DNA of 13,211 nucleotides, from assembly GCA_937942965.1 (NCBI GenBank), contig CALDGN010000102.1, positions 1-13,211 of the forward strand. Direction: 5' to 3'. This document shows, one piece after another, positions 1-5,943 of this stretch (position 1 is its first letter; the number at the start of each line of letters is the position of its first letter). The DNA comes from an uncultured Acidimicrobiales bacterium. Lineage in GTDB: Bacteria; Actinomycetota; Acidimicrobiia; Acidimicrobiales; UBA10347. The notes under the pieces are model-generated. The model saw only the letters and a list, made by a program, of their open reading frames with translations, did not search any database and was not told the DNA's origin. Both the position numbers and the translations under genes were made by a program.

Positions 1-240
1 GGATCACTCGGGTTCCTCTACGGCAGCGTCGGTGACGACATCATCAACGGCGGCGACGCAAACATCGAGATCATCGTTGGCGGCGGAGGTGTTGATGTGC
101 TCAATGGCAACCCTGGTTTCGACTTGGTCTTCGGCGGCAGCGACGACGACGCCATGGACGGTGGGCCCGACTTCGACATCGGATGGGGCGGCTCAGGCAC
201 GGACACTTGCACGAGCTTCTCGTTCCAGTTCTCCTGCTGA
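1..240 (+). CDS. C-terminal fragment of an RTX-type calcium-binding repeat protein (5' end outside the window)
   Basis: Frame 1 is open from the first base to a TGA at 238-240 and gives 79 residues. From about residue 27 they form consecutive nonapeptides of the GGxGxDxxx kind: GGGGVDVLN, GNPGFDLVF, GGSDDDAMD, GGPDFDIGW and GGSGTDTC. In the RTX family these fold into a parallel beta-roll that binds calcium, normally in secreted proteins. The last repeat runs into a short tail with two cysteines (DTC...FSC), a closing pattern I know from actinobacterial RTX proteins, where the cysteines may pair. No start codon or catalytic domain lies in the window, so the enzyme or adhesin role of the full protein cannot be told. 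The second and third repeats are degenerate at some glycine positions. A terminator-like hairpin follows 18 bases after the stop. Confidence 0.82.
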   Translation, partial: GSLGFLYGSVGDDIINGGDANIEIIVGGGGVDVLNGNPGFDLVFGGSDDDAMDGGPDFDIGWGGSGTDTCTSFSFQFSC

Positions 241-258
241 CACGACGCACCGAGCCTC

Positions 259-286
259 GCGCCGAGGGGCAATGCTCCCTCGGCGC
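259..286 (+). terminator. Perfect 10-bp hairpin after the RTX gene
   Basis: GCGCCGAGGG (259-268) is an exact inverted repeat of CCCTCGGCGC (277-286) around an 8-base loop. It starts 18 bases after the RTX stop codon. No T-run follows, which is common for terminators in high-GC actinobacteria. It is probably the intrinsic terminator of the RTX transcript. The rest of 287-397 shows no gene or clear signal. Confidence 0.6.
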
Positions 287-397
287 TATCGGCGTGCGGC
301 GCCCTTGCGTGTAGGTCGCCATGCCATCGAGATGGTCACCGCGCCATCGCGTTACGTCGAGGCATCGATGGTCTAGGCGCAGCGGGCCACAACCGGC

Positions 398-409
398 CAG
401 ACTGTCGAC
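398..409 (+). promoter_or_regulatory. Possible -10 box for a leaderless alpha/beta-hydrolase transcript
   Basis: CAGACT at 398-403 lies exactly 6 bases before the ATG at 410. It matches the A2 and T6 positions of the TANNNT -10 consensus, and the spacing equals that of three better boxes in this window (before 5176, 8698 and 11699). No Shine-Dalgarno sequence is visible. This is the weakest member of the set. Confidence 0.35.
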
Positions 410-1255
410 ATGAGCGCAACGAGTGAAGGTACGGCCAGCAACGGCGATGTCGAGCTGCCGTGGATGCACAATCCGGCGGCTGCTGGCACCGAGCAACCGG
501 AGCCGCTGCTGTTGGTGAACGGCCTGGGAAGTCCGCGGGTCTCCTACGAAGACGGCTTCGTCGCTGAGCTAAACGCCCGAGGCTTCGACGTCGTTCGCTA
601 TGACAACCGCGACGCTGGCCGCGGGACCTCGACTGAGGGCGGCTACCTCCTCGCCGACATGGCTAACGATGCCATTGCGGTGCTCGACGCCGTCGGCTGG
701 GACACCGCCCACGTCTTCGGCATGAGCATGGGCGGTATGATCGTCCAGCAACTGGGTATCGACCACGCCGATCGGCTGCGCTCGATCGTCTCGCTCATGT
801 CGACCACCGGCAACCCCGAGTACGGCACGTCGAGCAAAGAAGCCCGCACCGCGCTGATGGAACCGGCGCCGACCGATCGTGACGGCTGGCTCGAGCACCG
901 GGTGCGCACCGAACAGGTCTGGGCCTCCCCCGCCGAGTGGACCGAAGAGAAGAGTCGGGCCAAGGGCGAGCTCATGTACGACTACGGCGTCCAACCCAAG
1001 GGCGTCGTCAATCAGTACACGGCGATCATGAAGTCACCGCCCCGCGAAGATGCGCTTCGCAACGTCACTGTTCGCACGCTCGTCATGCACGGCACCGAAG
1101 ACACGCTTCTGCACCCCAGCGGTGGTGAACGCACCGCAGAGGTCATGCCCAACGCCGAGTACCACCCACTCGTTGGCATGGGCCACGACCTGCCCGCCGC
1201 CTACTGGGGACCAATCTCGGACCGGGTATCACAGCACGTAGCGTCGCTCAGCTGA
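410..1255 (+). CDS. Alpha/beta hydrolase, RdmC/aclacinomycin-methylesterase-like family
   Basis: The 281-residue protein has the complete alpha/beta-hydrolase triad. The nucleophile elbow is GMSMG with Ser106, the acid is Asp231 in HGTEDTLL, and the base is His259 in GMGHD. The strand-loop motif RYDNRDAGRG (63-72) after the oxyanion region LLLVNGLGS (33-41) is typical of the RdmC-like group, soluble cytosolic hydrolases that cut esters or related bonds. The substrate cannot be read from the sequence: family members include methylesterases and many enzymes of unknown specificity. A helical cap lies at about residues 135-215. There is no signal peptide. The ATG at 410 is preferred because a -10-like box sits 6 bases upstream. 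The gene is convergent with the diguanylate cyclase gene and the two reading frames overlap by 8 bases. Confidence 0.85.
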   Translation: MSATSEGTASNGDVELPWMHNPAAAGTEQPEPLLLVNGLGSPRVSYEDGFVAELNARGFDVVRYDNRDAGRGTSTEGGYLLADMANDAIAVLDAVGWDTAHVFGMSMGGMIVQQLGIDHADRLRSIVSLMSTTGNPEYGTSSKEARTALMEPAPTDRDGWLEHRVRTEQVWASPAEWTEEKSRAKGELMYDYGVQPKGVVNQYTAIMKSPPREDALRNVTVRTLVMHGTEDTLLHPSGGERTAEVMPNAEYHPLVGMGHDLPAAYWGPISDRVSQHVASLS

Positions 1256-1258
1256 GCG
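1245..1258. repeat. 14-bp perfect palindrome containing both convergent stop codons
   Basis: CGCTCAGCTGAGCG is its own reverse complement. It carries the TGA of the hydrolase gene (1253-1255) and, on the other strand, the TGA of the diguanylate cyclase gene (1248-1250). As RNA it could form a 5-bp stem with an AGCT loop in either direction, so a weak bidirectional terminator is possible. The short stem makes this uncertain. Confidence 0.4.
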
Positions 1259-2801
1259 CCTGACCGCGAGCAACGACGCGGTTGCGCCCTTCAGCCTTGG
1301 CCCGGTACAGCGCGACGTCGGCAGCGTGCAGCGTCGCTTCGGCAGCGGCTGCTGCACCTGAAGCAACGCCGGCGCTCGCTGTAACCGTGAGCCCATCGGC
1401 GATGAGACTCCACGGTTCGGATTCGATCGCGGACCGGATGCGTTCCGCAAGGTCGACTGAGGCCTGCACGTCACCCGATGCGGGCAGCACGACGAACTCC
1501 TCGCCGCCGTAGCGGGCGACGTGATTCTCGTCCCCGCAGAGGTCCTGCAGGATCGCTCCGATACGACGCAGAACTGCGTCGCCCGTCTGGTGGGAGTACC
1601 GGTCGTTGATCAACTTGAAGCGGTCGAGGTCGATCAGAATCACTGCGATGTCGTCATCGTTCGTCGACCGGACGTCGAGTGACGTGTCGAACCAGCCTCG
1701 TGAACTCACGCCGGTCAAGGCATCCGAACGGTTGCGTTCGGTGAGTGCGATACCCAATTGTTCGGCCCGCGCCCGAGCACGGATCTGTTCGATCGCAGCG
1801 CCCATCGATCGGCCGTAGCGGCGGCTGGCTGCGTCGGCGCGATTACTCGCCTGCTGATAGGCCAACTCATACTCACCGAGTGCGGCGTGACATGCAGCGC
1901 GCTCGGCCAGGATGCGGTCAAGGTGATGAACCTCGGTCGCCATCGGCCCTTCGGCGGCGTCGAGATGGGTCAACGCGTTGCGGATACGGCCGCAACGCCG
2001 GTCGATGATCGCGGCGACGAGGTACACGTACCCCTGCAGCAGCGGTTGCGATCCTTCAGGAGCCGCCAAGGCCAGACCAATTTGGGCCTGCGCCTCGTCA
2101 AGGTCGTCCCGCAGCAGTGCGACTTCCGCAAGGATCAGTTGCCCACTGAGCAGATGAATGAGCTTGGACGAGCCCTCGGCCCGGTCGGCTTCGGCGATGA
2201 GCCGCTCACCGACGGCGGTTGCTTCGCCGAGGCGACGAACCGCGGTCGCGTTCTCGTCGTCATGCCACACCGCCTCGGTGATCGTGCGGGCGAACGTGAA
2301 GCCAGCCATCAACAGCAGTCCATTCGGGTCATTGTTCACGACCGAATCGAACGATGCTTTTGCCAAGTGGTACGACAACTCGAACGCCGAAAACTCGTTG
2401 AAGACCAGGCTCAGGTTCCCGGTAACGCGTGGCGACGCCGAATCGAATTCGTCCAACCCGATGGCCGACAGGGCACGCACCGCGTGTTCCATGCAGCTGC
2501 GGTACTCGCCGAGCATCAAATCGACGGCGGCTAAGGACGTGAGGGCATGCACTTGGTGGGCGGTCTCGCCCGACGACTCGAGCAAGGGGATCGCTTCGCT
2601 GAGTCCGCGTCGCACCTCGGACAGCGGCTCGAAGTGCTGCGCTGCAATCGCGCGAGCCGAGAGCAAGCAGCCGCGGTCGCCGGGCGCCAGGTCTGGCTGC
2701 GCAAGCATGGCGTCGATGCGTTCGGACATCGCAACGGCGCGGTCAGGTGACAGCCCTGCGAGGGCCTCGTCGCACAGCACCTGCACGGACTCCGAAGGCA
2801 T
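1248..2801 (-). CDS. Diguanylate cyclase with N-terminal helical (TPR-like) sensor region
   Basis: Starting at the ATG at 2801, the protein has 517 residues. The C-terminal about 165 residues are a GGDEF domain that makes cyclic di-GMP from two GTP: entry motif DALTGVSSR (360-368), metal and substrate motif DLDRFKLIND (391-400), and active-site GGEEF (432-436), so it should be catalytically active. The I-site RxxD expected five residues before GGEEF is absent (GDEN there), so classical product inhibition is not expected. Residues 1 to about 345 are Ala/Leu/Glu-rich helices with TPR-like helix pairs (such as ALTSLAAVDLMLGEYRSCME and HAALGEYELAYQQA), without a membrane segment, so it is cytosolic and probably controlled by a protein or ligand bound there. 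An in-frame ATG at 2858 would add 19 basic residues. 2801 is preferred because GAAAGA lies 5 bases upstream. I infer control of biofilm or motility-type outputs only from the family. Confidence 0.88.
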   Translation of the reverse strand: MPSESVQVLCDEALAGLSPDRAVAMSERIDAMLAQPDLAPGDRGCLLSARAIAAQHFEPLSEVRRGLSEAIPLLESSGETAHQVHALTSLAAVDLMLGEYRSCMEHAVRALSAIGLDEFDSASPRVTGNLSLVFNEFSAFELSYHLAKASFDSVVNNDPNGLLLMAGFTFARTITEAVWHDDENATAVRRLGEATAVGERLIAEADRAEGSSKLIHLLSGQLILAEVALLRDDLDEAQAQIGLALAAPEGSQPLLQGYVYLVAAIIDRRCGRIRNALTHLDAAEGPMATEVHHLDRILAERAACHAALGEYELAYQQASNRADAASRRYGRSMGAAIEQIRARARAEQLGIALTERNRSDALTGVSSRGWFDTSLDVRSTNDDDIAVILIDLDRFKLINDRYSHQTGDAVLRRIGAILQDLCGDENHVARYGGEEFVVLPASGDVQASVDLAERIRSAIESEPWSLIADGLTVTASAGVASGAAAAAEATLHAADVALYRAKAEGRNRVVARGQALS

Positions 2802-2941
2802 AGAGATCTTTCGGCCGCTTCCCCGACTCGTTGAGATTGCACGCTCGCTACGGACCATGCGAAGCCGTATGGGCCAAATGGCTCCGTTCGCCTCTCGGCA
2901 CGATGACAGGCGCAGAACAACACGACCGGGCGCTCGACGCG

Positions 2942-2957
2942 TAACGTCGGGTTCGCT
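2942..2957 (+). promoter_or_regulatory. Possible -10 box upstream of xylA
   Basis: TAACGT at 2942-2947 fits TANNNT and ends 10 bases before the xylA ATG, so the transcript would have a leader of only a few bases. No Shine-Dalgarno sequence is visible before 2958 and no good -35 is seen. The 156-bp region shared with the divergent cyclase gene (2802-2957) has no strong perfect operator; an imperfect CCAT...ATGG repeat lies around 2854-2873. Confidence 0.4.
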
Positions 2958-4286
2958 ATGACCGAGTTCTTCACCACCGTCCCGTCACCGATCGCCTACG
3001 AAGGCCCCGATTCGGATAACCCGCTGGCGTTCCGTTGGTACGACGCGAACCGTGTCGTCGGCGACCGCACCATGGCCGAACACCTCCGCTTCGCGGTCGC
3101 CTACTGGCACAGCTTCAACTGGGACGGCTTCGATATCTTCGGCGCGGGCACGCTGGACCGCCCATGGCTGACCGGTGGCCGCCACCCCATGGACGAAGCC
3201 AAGACGAAGATGGCCGCGGCGTTCGAGTTCTTCGAGAAGCTCGGGGCACCGTTCTTCTGCTTCCACGACGTCGACATCTCCCCCGCTGGATCGACGTTCC
3301 GAGAGACCGCCGCCAACCTCGACGAGATGGTCGACGAAGCAGCCGCCCACATGGAGCGCACGGGCGTGCAGCTGCTCTGGGGCACCGCGAACCTGTTCTC
3401 GCACCCACGCTTCCAGGCCGGTGCATCGACGAACCCCGACCCCGAGGTCTTCGCTCACGCCGCCGCCCAAGTTGCAAACTGCATGGAGGCAACGCATCGC
3501 CTCGGCGGCGCCAACTACGTCTTGTGGGGAGGCCGCGAGGGCTACGAGACGCTGCTCAACACCGACCTCAAGCGCGAACTCGATCAGATGGGACGCTTCT
3601 TGACCATGGTCGTCGAGCACAAGCGCTCGATCGGTTTCAAGGGCACGATCCTGCTCGAGCCGAAGCCGTTCGAACCGACCAAGCACCAGTACGACTTCGA
3701 CGTCGCCGCCTGCCATGCGTTCCTCGAACGCTACGACCTGATCGGCGAAGTCTTCGTCAACATCGAGGTCAACCACGCGACCCTCGCCGGCCACGACTTC
3801 GCCCACGAAGTCGCAGCTGCCCACACCGCAGGCATCTTCGGCTCAATCGACGCCAATGCCGGCGACGACCGGCTCGGCTGGGACGTCGACCGGTTCCCCG
3901 TGTCGGTCGAGCAGATGACGCTCGGCATGTACGAGATCCTCAAGGGCGGCGGCTTCACCACCGGCGGCCTCAACTTCGACGCCAAGCTACGCCGCCAGTC
4001 GAGCGAGCGCGACGACCTGTTCCACGCCCACATCGGCGGCATGGACACGATGGCCCGATCGCTCCTCGCCGCTCACGCCATGCTGAGCGACGGCGTGCTC
4101 AGCACAGCGATCGAGGACCGCTACTCGGGCTGGTCAACTGCGTTCGGCAAGCGCGTCATGGCCGGCAAGGAAACCCTCGACGGGCTCCGCGACCACGTGC
4201 TCGAGCACCATGAGCCCGAGCGCCACTCCGGACGCCAAGAGCTCCTAGAGAACATCGTCGCCCGCTACGTCGAACGGGCTCGCTGA
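2958..4286 (+). CDS. xylA: Xylose isomerase
   Basis: This 442-residue TIM-barrel enzyme interconverts D-xylose and D-xylulose (many also D-glucose and D-fructose) in the cytosol, using two divalent metals. The whole active site is visible: His103 and Asp106 in FCFHDVDIS; Glu234 and Lys236 in LLEPKP; Glu270 and His273 in NIEVNH; Asp298 in SIDAN; Asp309 and Asp311 in GWDVD; Asp341 in NFDAK. The length and the N-terminal segment before WAYW-like AVAYWH put it in the longer class II group (about 440 residues, E. coli/Thermotoga type) rather than the shorter Streptomyces class. No xylulokinase, sugar transporter or ROK-type repressor lies beside it, so it is an isolated catabolic gene here. Its last 22 bases overlap the end of the convergent esterase gene. 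The ATG at 2958 has a -10-like box just upstream and gives the family's usual N-terminus. Confidence 0.97.
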   Translation: MTEFFTTVPSPIAYEGPDSDNPLAFRWYDANRVVGDRTMAEHLRFAVAYWHSFNWDGFDIFGAGTLDRPWLTGGRHPMDEAKTKMAAAFEFFEKLGAPFFCFHDVDISPAGSTFRETAANLDEMVDEAAAHMERTGVQLLWGTANLFSHPRFQAGASTNPDPEVFAHAAAQVANCMEATHRLGGANYVLWGGREGYETLLNTDLKRELDQMGRFLTMVVEHKRSIGFKGTILLEPKPFEPTKHQYDFDVAACHAFLERYDLIGEVFVNIEVNHATLAGHDFAHEVAAAHTAGIFGSIDANAGDDRLGWDVDRFPVSVEQMTLGMYEILKGGGFTTGGLNFDAKLRRQSSERDDLFHAHIGGMDTMARSLLAAHAMLSDGVLSTAIEDRYSGWSTAFGKRVMAGKETLDGLRDHVLEHHEPERHSGRQELLENIVARYVERAR

Positions 4287-5110
4287 GCAAAAGGATCGGC
4301 GGTTTCGCGGCGCTTCTTGTAGAGCGCCCGGATGCCCTTGTTCACCGCATTGCTCGTCGTCGAGCTGTGCGACTCGCCGGCAAGCACCGTCCAGGTGAGG
4401 TCCAAGCTCGGGTAGGAACGCGACCGCAATCGCTTGCCCATCTCGAGCATGTTCTCGCGCATGCGGTAGATCTCTTCGTCGCGCGAATCGGCGATCTCTG
4501 CTTCACCCGCGGACATGAACACCGTGGCGTCGAGGTCCTCGAGCTCTCCGGCTCGTTGCTCTTCGAGCGCAAGGATCGAACGGTCGTGCCACCAGATCGA
4601 CGGGCTCGCCAACAGGTACTTGTCGAACAGCTCCGGCTCGTGCAGCAAACAGTGCAGGCCGAACAGGCCGCTGAAGCTATGGCCGACCAGCCACGTTTCG
4701 CCATAGGCGACTTCTTCGGCGATGAACGGAAGCACCCGGTCGCGCAAGAACGCTCGATAGGTGTGGGCATAGCCGAGGTCCTCGGCGGCCACGTCACGAA
4801 CACCGGTGGTGCGTGGCGGCGGCACCCACTGGCTCGGGGTGTACCAACGGGCTCGGGCCCGCAGATAGTCGGGCATCGTCGGTTCGTCGAACCAGACGCC
4901 GACGACGATTGCTTCGGGAGCCTCACCACTCATGCTCATGATGCGAGTCGCGTCGCGGACCGTGCCCGCCATCCAGGCACCGTCGAGACACAAGATCAAG
5001 GGCGGTCGATCGAGCGAATCCGAGCGGTGCGGTAGATCGATCGACACGAAGTGCGTGCTGAGCGTGTGCACACGATCGTGCACAAGATGCTCGCTCGTAC
5101 GCCACGTCAC
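4265..5110 (-). CDS. Predicted esterase of the Fes/IroE/BesA (esterase D) alpha/beta-hydrolase family
   Basis: The 281-residue protein carries the nucleophile elbow GHSFSG with Ser145, the family strand SPSIWWHDRS (169-178), and a C-terminal His248 in AGESHSS. The acid is probably in the AGEAEIADSR loop (201-210). The family includes enterobactin and bacillibactin esterases and S-formylglutathione hydrolase-like enzymes, so an ester-cleaving role is well supported. A siderophore substrate is only a possibility, because no siderophore or iron genes are nearby. There is no signal peptide, so it acts in the cytosol. The start is the GTG at 5110: a TACCCT box lies 7 bases upstream and the next ATG upstream is out of frame. 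It diverges from the hotdog gene and overlaps the end of xylA by 22 bases. Confidence 0.83.
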   Translation of the reverse strand: MTWRTSEHLVHDRVHTLSTHFVSIDLPHRSDSLDRPPLILCLDGAWMAGTVRDATRIMSMSGEAPEAIVVGVWFDEPTMPDYLRARARWYTPSQWVPPPRTTGVRDVAAEDLGYAHTYRAFLRDRVLPFIAEEVAYGETWLVGHSFSGLFGLHCLLHEPELFDKYLLASPSIWWHDRSILALEEQRAGELEDLDATVFMSAGEAEIADSRDEEIYRMRENMLEMGKRLRSRSYPSLDLTWTVLAGESHSSTTSNAVNKGIRALYKKRRETADPFAQRARST

Positions 5111-5175
5111 ACATCTGAGGGTAACCCTGAGCCGTCTGTTGACGGGGTTCGGTCGCCTCGTCCTACGATCGCGCC
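5111..5175. promoter_or_regulatory. 65-bp divergent promoter region with two short inverted repeats
   Basis: For the rightward hotdog gene, TTGACG (5139-5144), a 19-base spacer and TACGAT (5164-5169) form a promoter whose -10 ends 6 bases before the ATG at 5176. For the leftward esterase gene, TACCCT (read on the minus strand over 5123-5118) ends 7 bases before the GTG at 5110. AGGGT-A-ACCCT (5118-5128) covers the leftward -10. CCGTC-TGTT-GACGG (5132-5145) covers the rightward -35. Both repeats could be operators, but their arms are only 5 bp. Confidence 0.55.
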
Positions 5176-5895
5176 ATGCCCGCTGCGCTGAAATCCTGGT
5201 CGACGAATGCCATCAATCTGCCCGACCATGCCGACAACATCATCCACACCGACGCCGGCGCACGCGCTGCTGGTTTTGAGCGGGCGCTCGTGGCGGGCAC
5301 GACGATCTACGCGTACTTGACGCACGTCCCCGCAGCGGCGTGGGGACTCGATTGGCTCAAGGGCGGCGGCGGCGAGCTGCGACTGCGACGCCCCGTGTTC
5401 GACAACGATCCGGTCGACATCGTCGTTGGCGGCAGCGACGATGCTCCTTCGCTCACGGCAGAGGTTGCGGGCGATGGTCGAGCGACGCTCGACCTCTGGG
5501 AGCGCGTCGAGGCGCCGTCGATACGCGACGGCGAGCCGCTTCGACCGATCGAGGTCGAGATCGACGAAGCGCGAGCCGACTACGGCGTCCGATGTGGCGA
5601 TGACCTCGGGATCTACGCCGAGCGCAACATCGCCCACCCGGTCACCTGGGCGAACCTCGCCAACAGCATGTTCATCGAGAACCTGGTCACCGGGCCGTGG
5701 ATTCACGTGCGCAGCAAGATCTATCACGAGGGCCTCGCCCCCGTCGGTTCGACCGTGCGAGTCGAGGCCAACCTGCTTGAGCGGTTCGAATCTCGGGCCG
5801 GTGAACGAGCGCTGGTCGACATGCGCATGTACGCCGATGATGCGCCCGTCGCCACGATCGAACACGAGGCGATCATCGTCCTGCCGAATTCCTGA
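5176..5895 (+). CDS. Double-hotdog, MaoC-like protein (possible acyl-CoA/acyl-ACP dehydratase or thioesterase)
   Basis: The 239 residues look like two tandem hotdog folds. The first half carries the hydratase-2-like signature NIIHTDAGARAAGFE (21-35) followed by ALVAGT (37-42), the stretch that in MaoC/PhaJ enzymes holds the catalytic His and the conserved Gly-rich turn. Here His24 is kept, but the Asp normally five residues before it is Ala19, with Asp20 next to it. The second half (about 140-239) has a conserved-looking block HPVTWANLANSMF (154-166) and GPWIHVRS (173-180), which I associate with uncharacterised hotdog proteins. Fatty-acyl or polyketide acyl-thioester handling is the likely chemistry, but hydratase activity is not assured. 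No fatty-acid gene is adjacent. The start is supported by the promoter that ends 6 bases before it. Confidence 0.7.
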   Translation: MPAALKSWSTNAINLPDHADNIIHTDAGARAAGFERALVAGTTIYAYLTHVPAAAWGLDWLKGGGGELRLRRPVFDNDPVDIVVGGSDDAPSLTAEVAGDGRATLDLWERVEAPSIRDGEPLRPIEVEIDEARADYGVRCGDDLGIYAERNIAHPVTWANLANSMFIENLVTGPWIHVRSKIYHEGLAPVGSTVRVEANLLERFESRAGERALVDMRMYADDAPVATIEHEAIIVLPNS

Positions 5896-5897
5896 GC

Positions 5898-5918
5898 GCC
5901 GCTGCGCGGGCCAGCGGC
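5898..5918 (+). terminator. Hairpin between the hotdog gene and the kinase operon
   Basis: GCCGCTG (5898-5904) pairs with CAGCGGC (5912-5918) around a 7-base loop, three bases after the hotdog stop codon. No T-run follows. It sits just before the -10 box of the kinase gene, so it likely separates the two transcripts. Confidence 0.45.
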
Positions 5919-5943
5919 AGTCTCCGACTGCGATACTGGGATC
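5917..5943 (+). promoter_or_regulatory. Putative leaderless promoter and operator of the kinase operon
   Basis: GATACT (5932-5937) lies exactly 6 bases before the GTG at 5944 and resembles the NANNNT -10 type. Immediately upstream is a perfect inverted repeat, GCAGTC-TCC-GACTGC (5917-5931), which abuts the -10 box and could be an operator. No convincing -35 or Shine-Dalgarno sequence is seen. Confidence 0.45.

Noticed and set aside
1..240. The repeated GGC/GAC-rich stretch as a DNA repeat array or CRISPR
   Set aside because: The repetition is at protein level (RTX nonapeptides). Nucleotide units vary and there are no spacers.
1758..2534. Plus-strand open frame (258 codons) within the diguanylate cyclase gene
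   Set aside because: Antisense shadow of a gene with an intact GGDEF domain; no motif or start signal of its own.
2985..4213. Long open frames on both strands inside xylA
   Set aside because: Arg/Pro-rich or Val/Glu-rich shadow translations of an unmistakable xylose isomerase.
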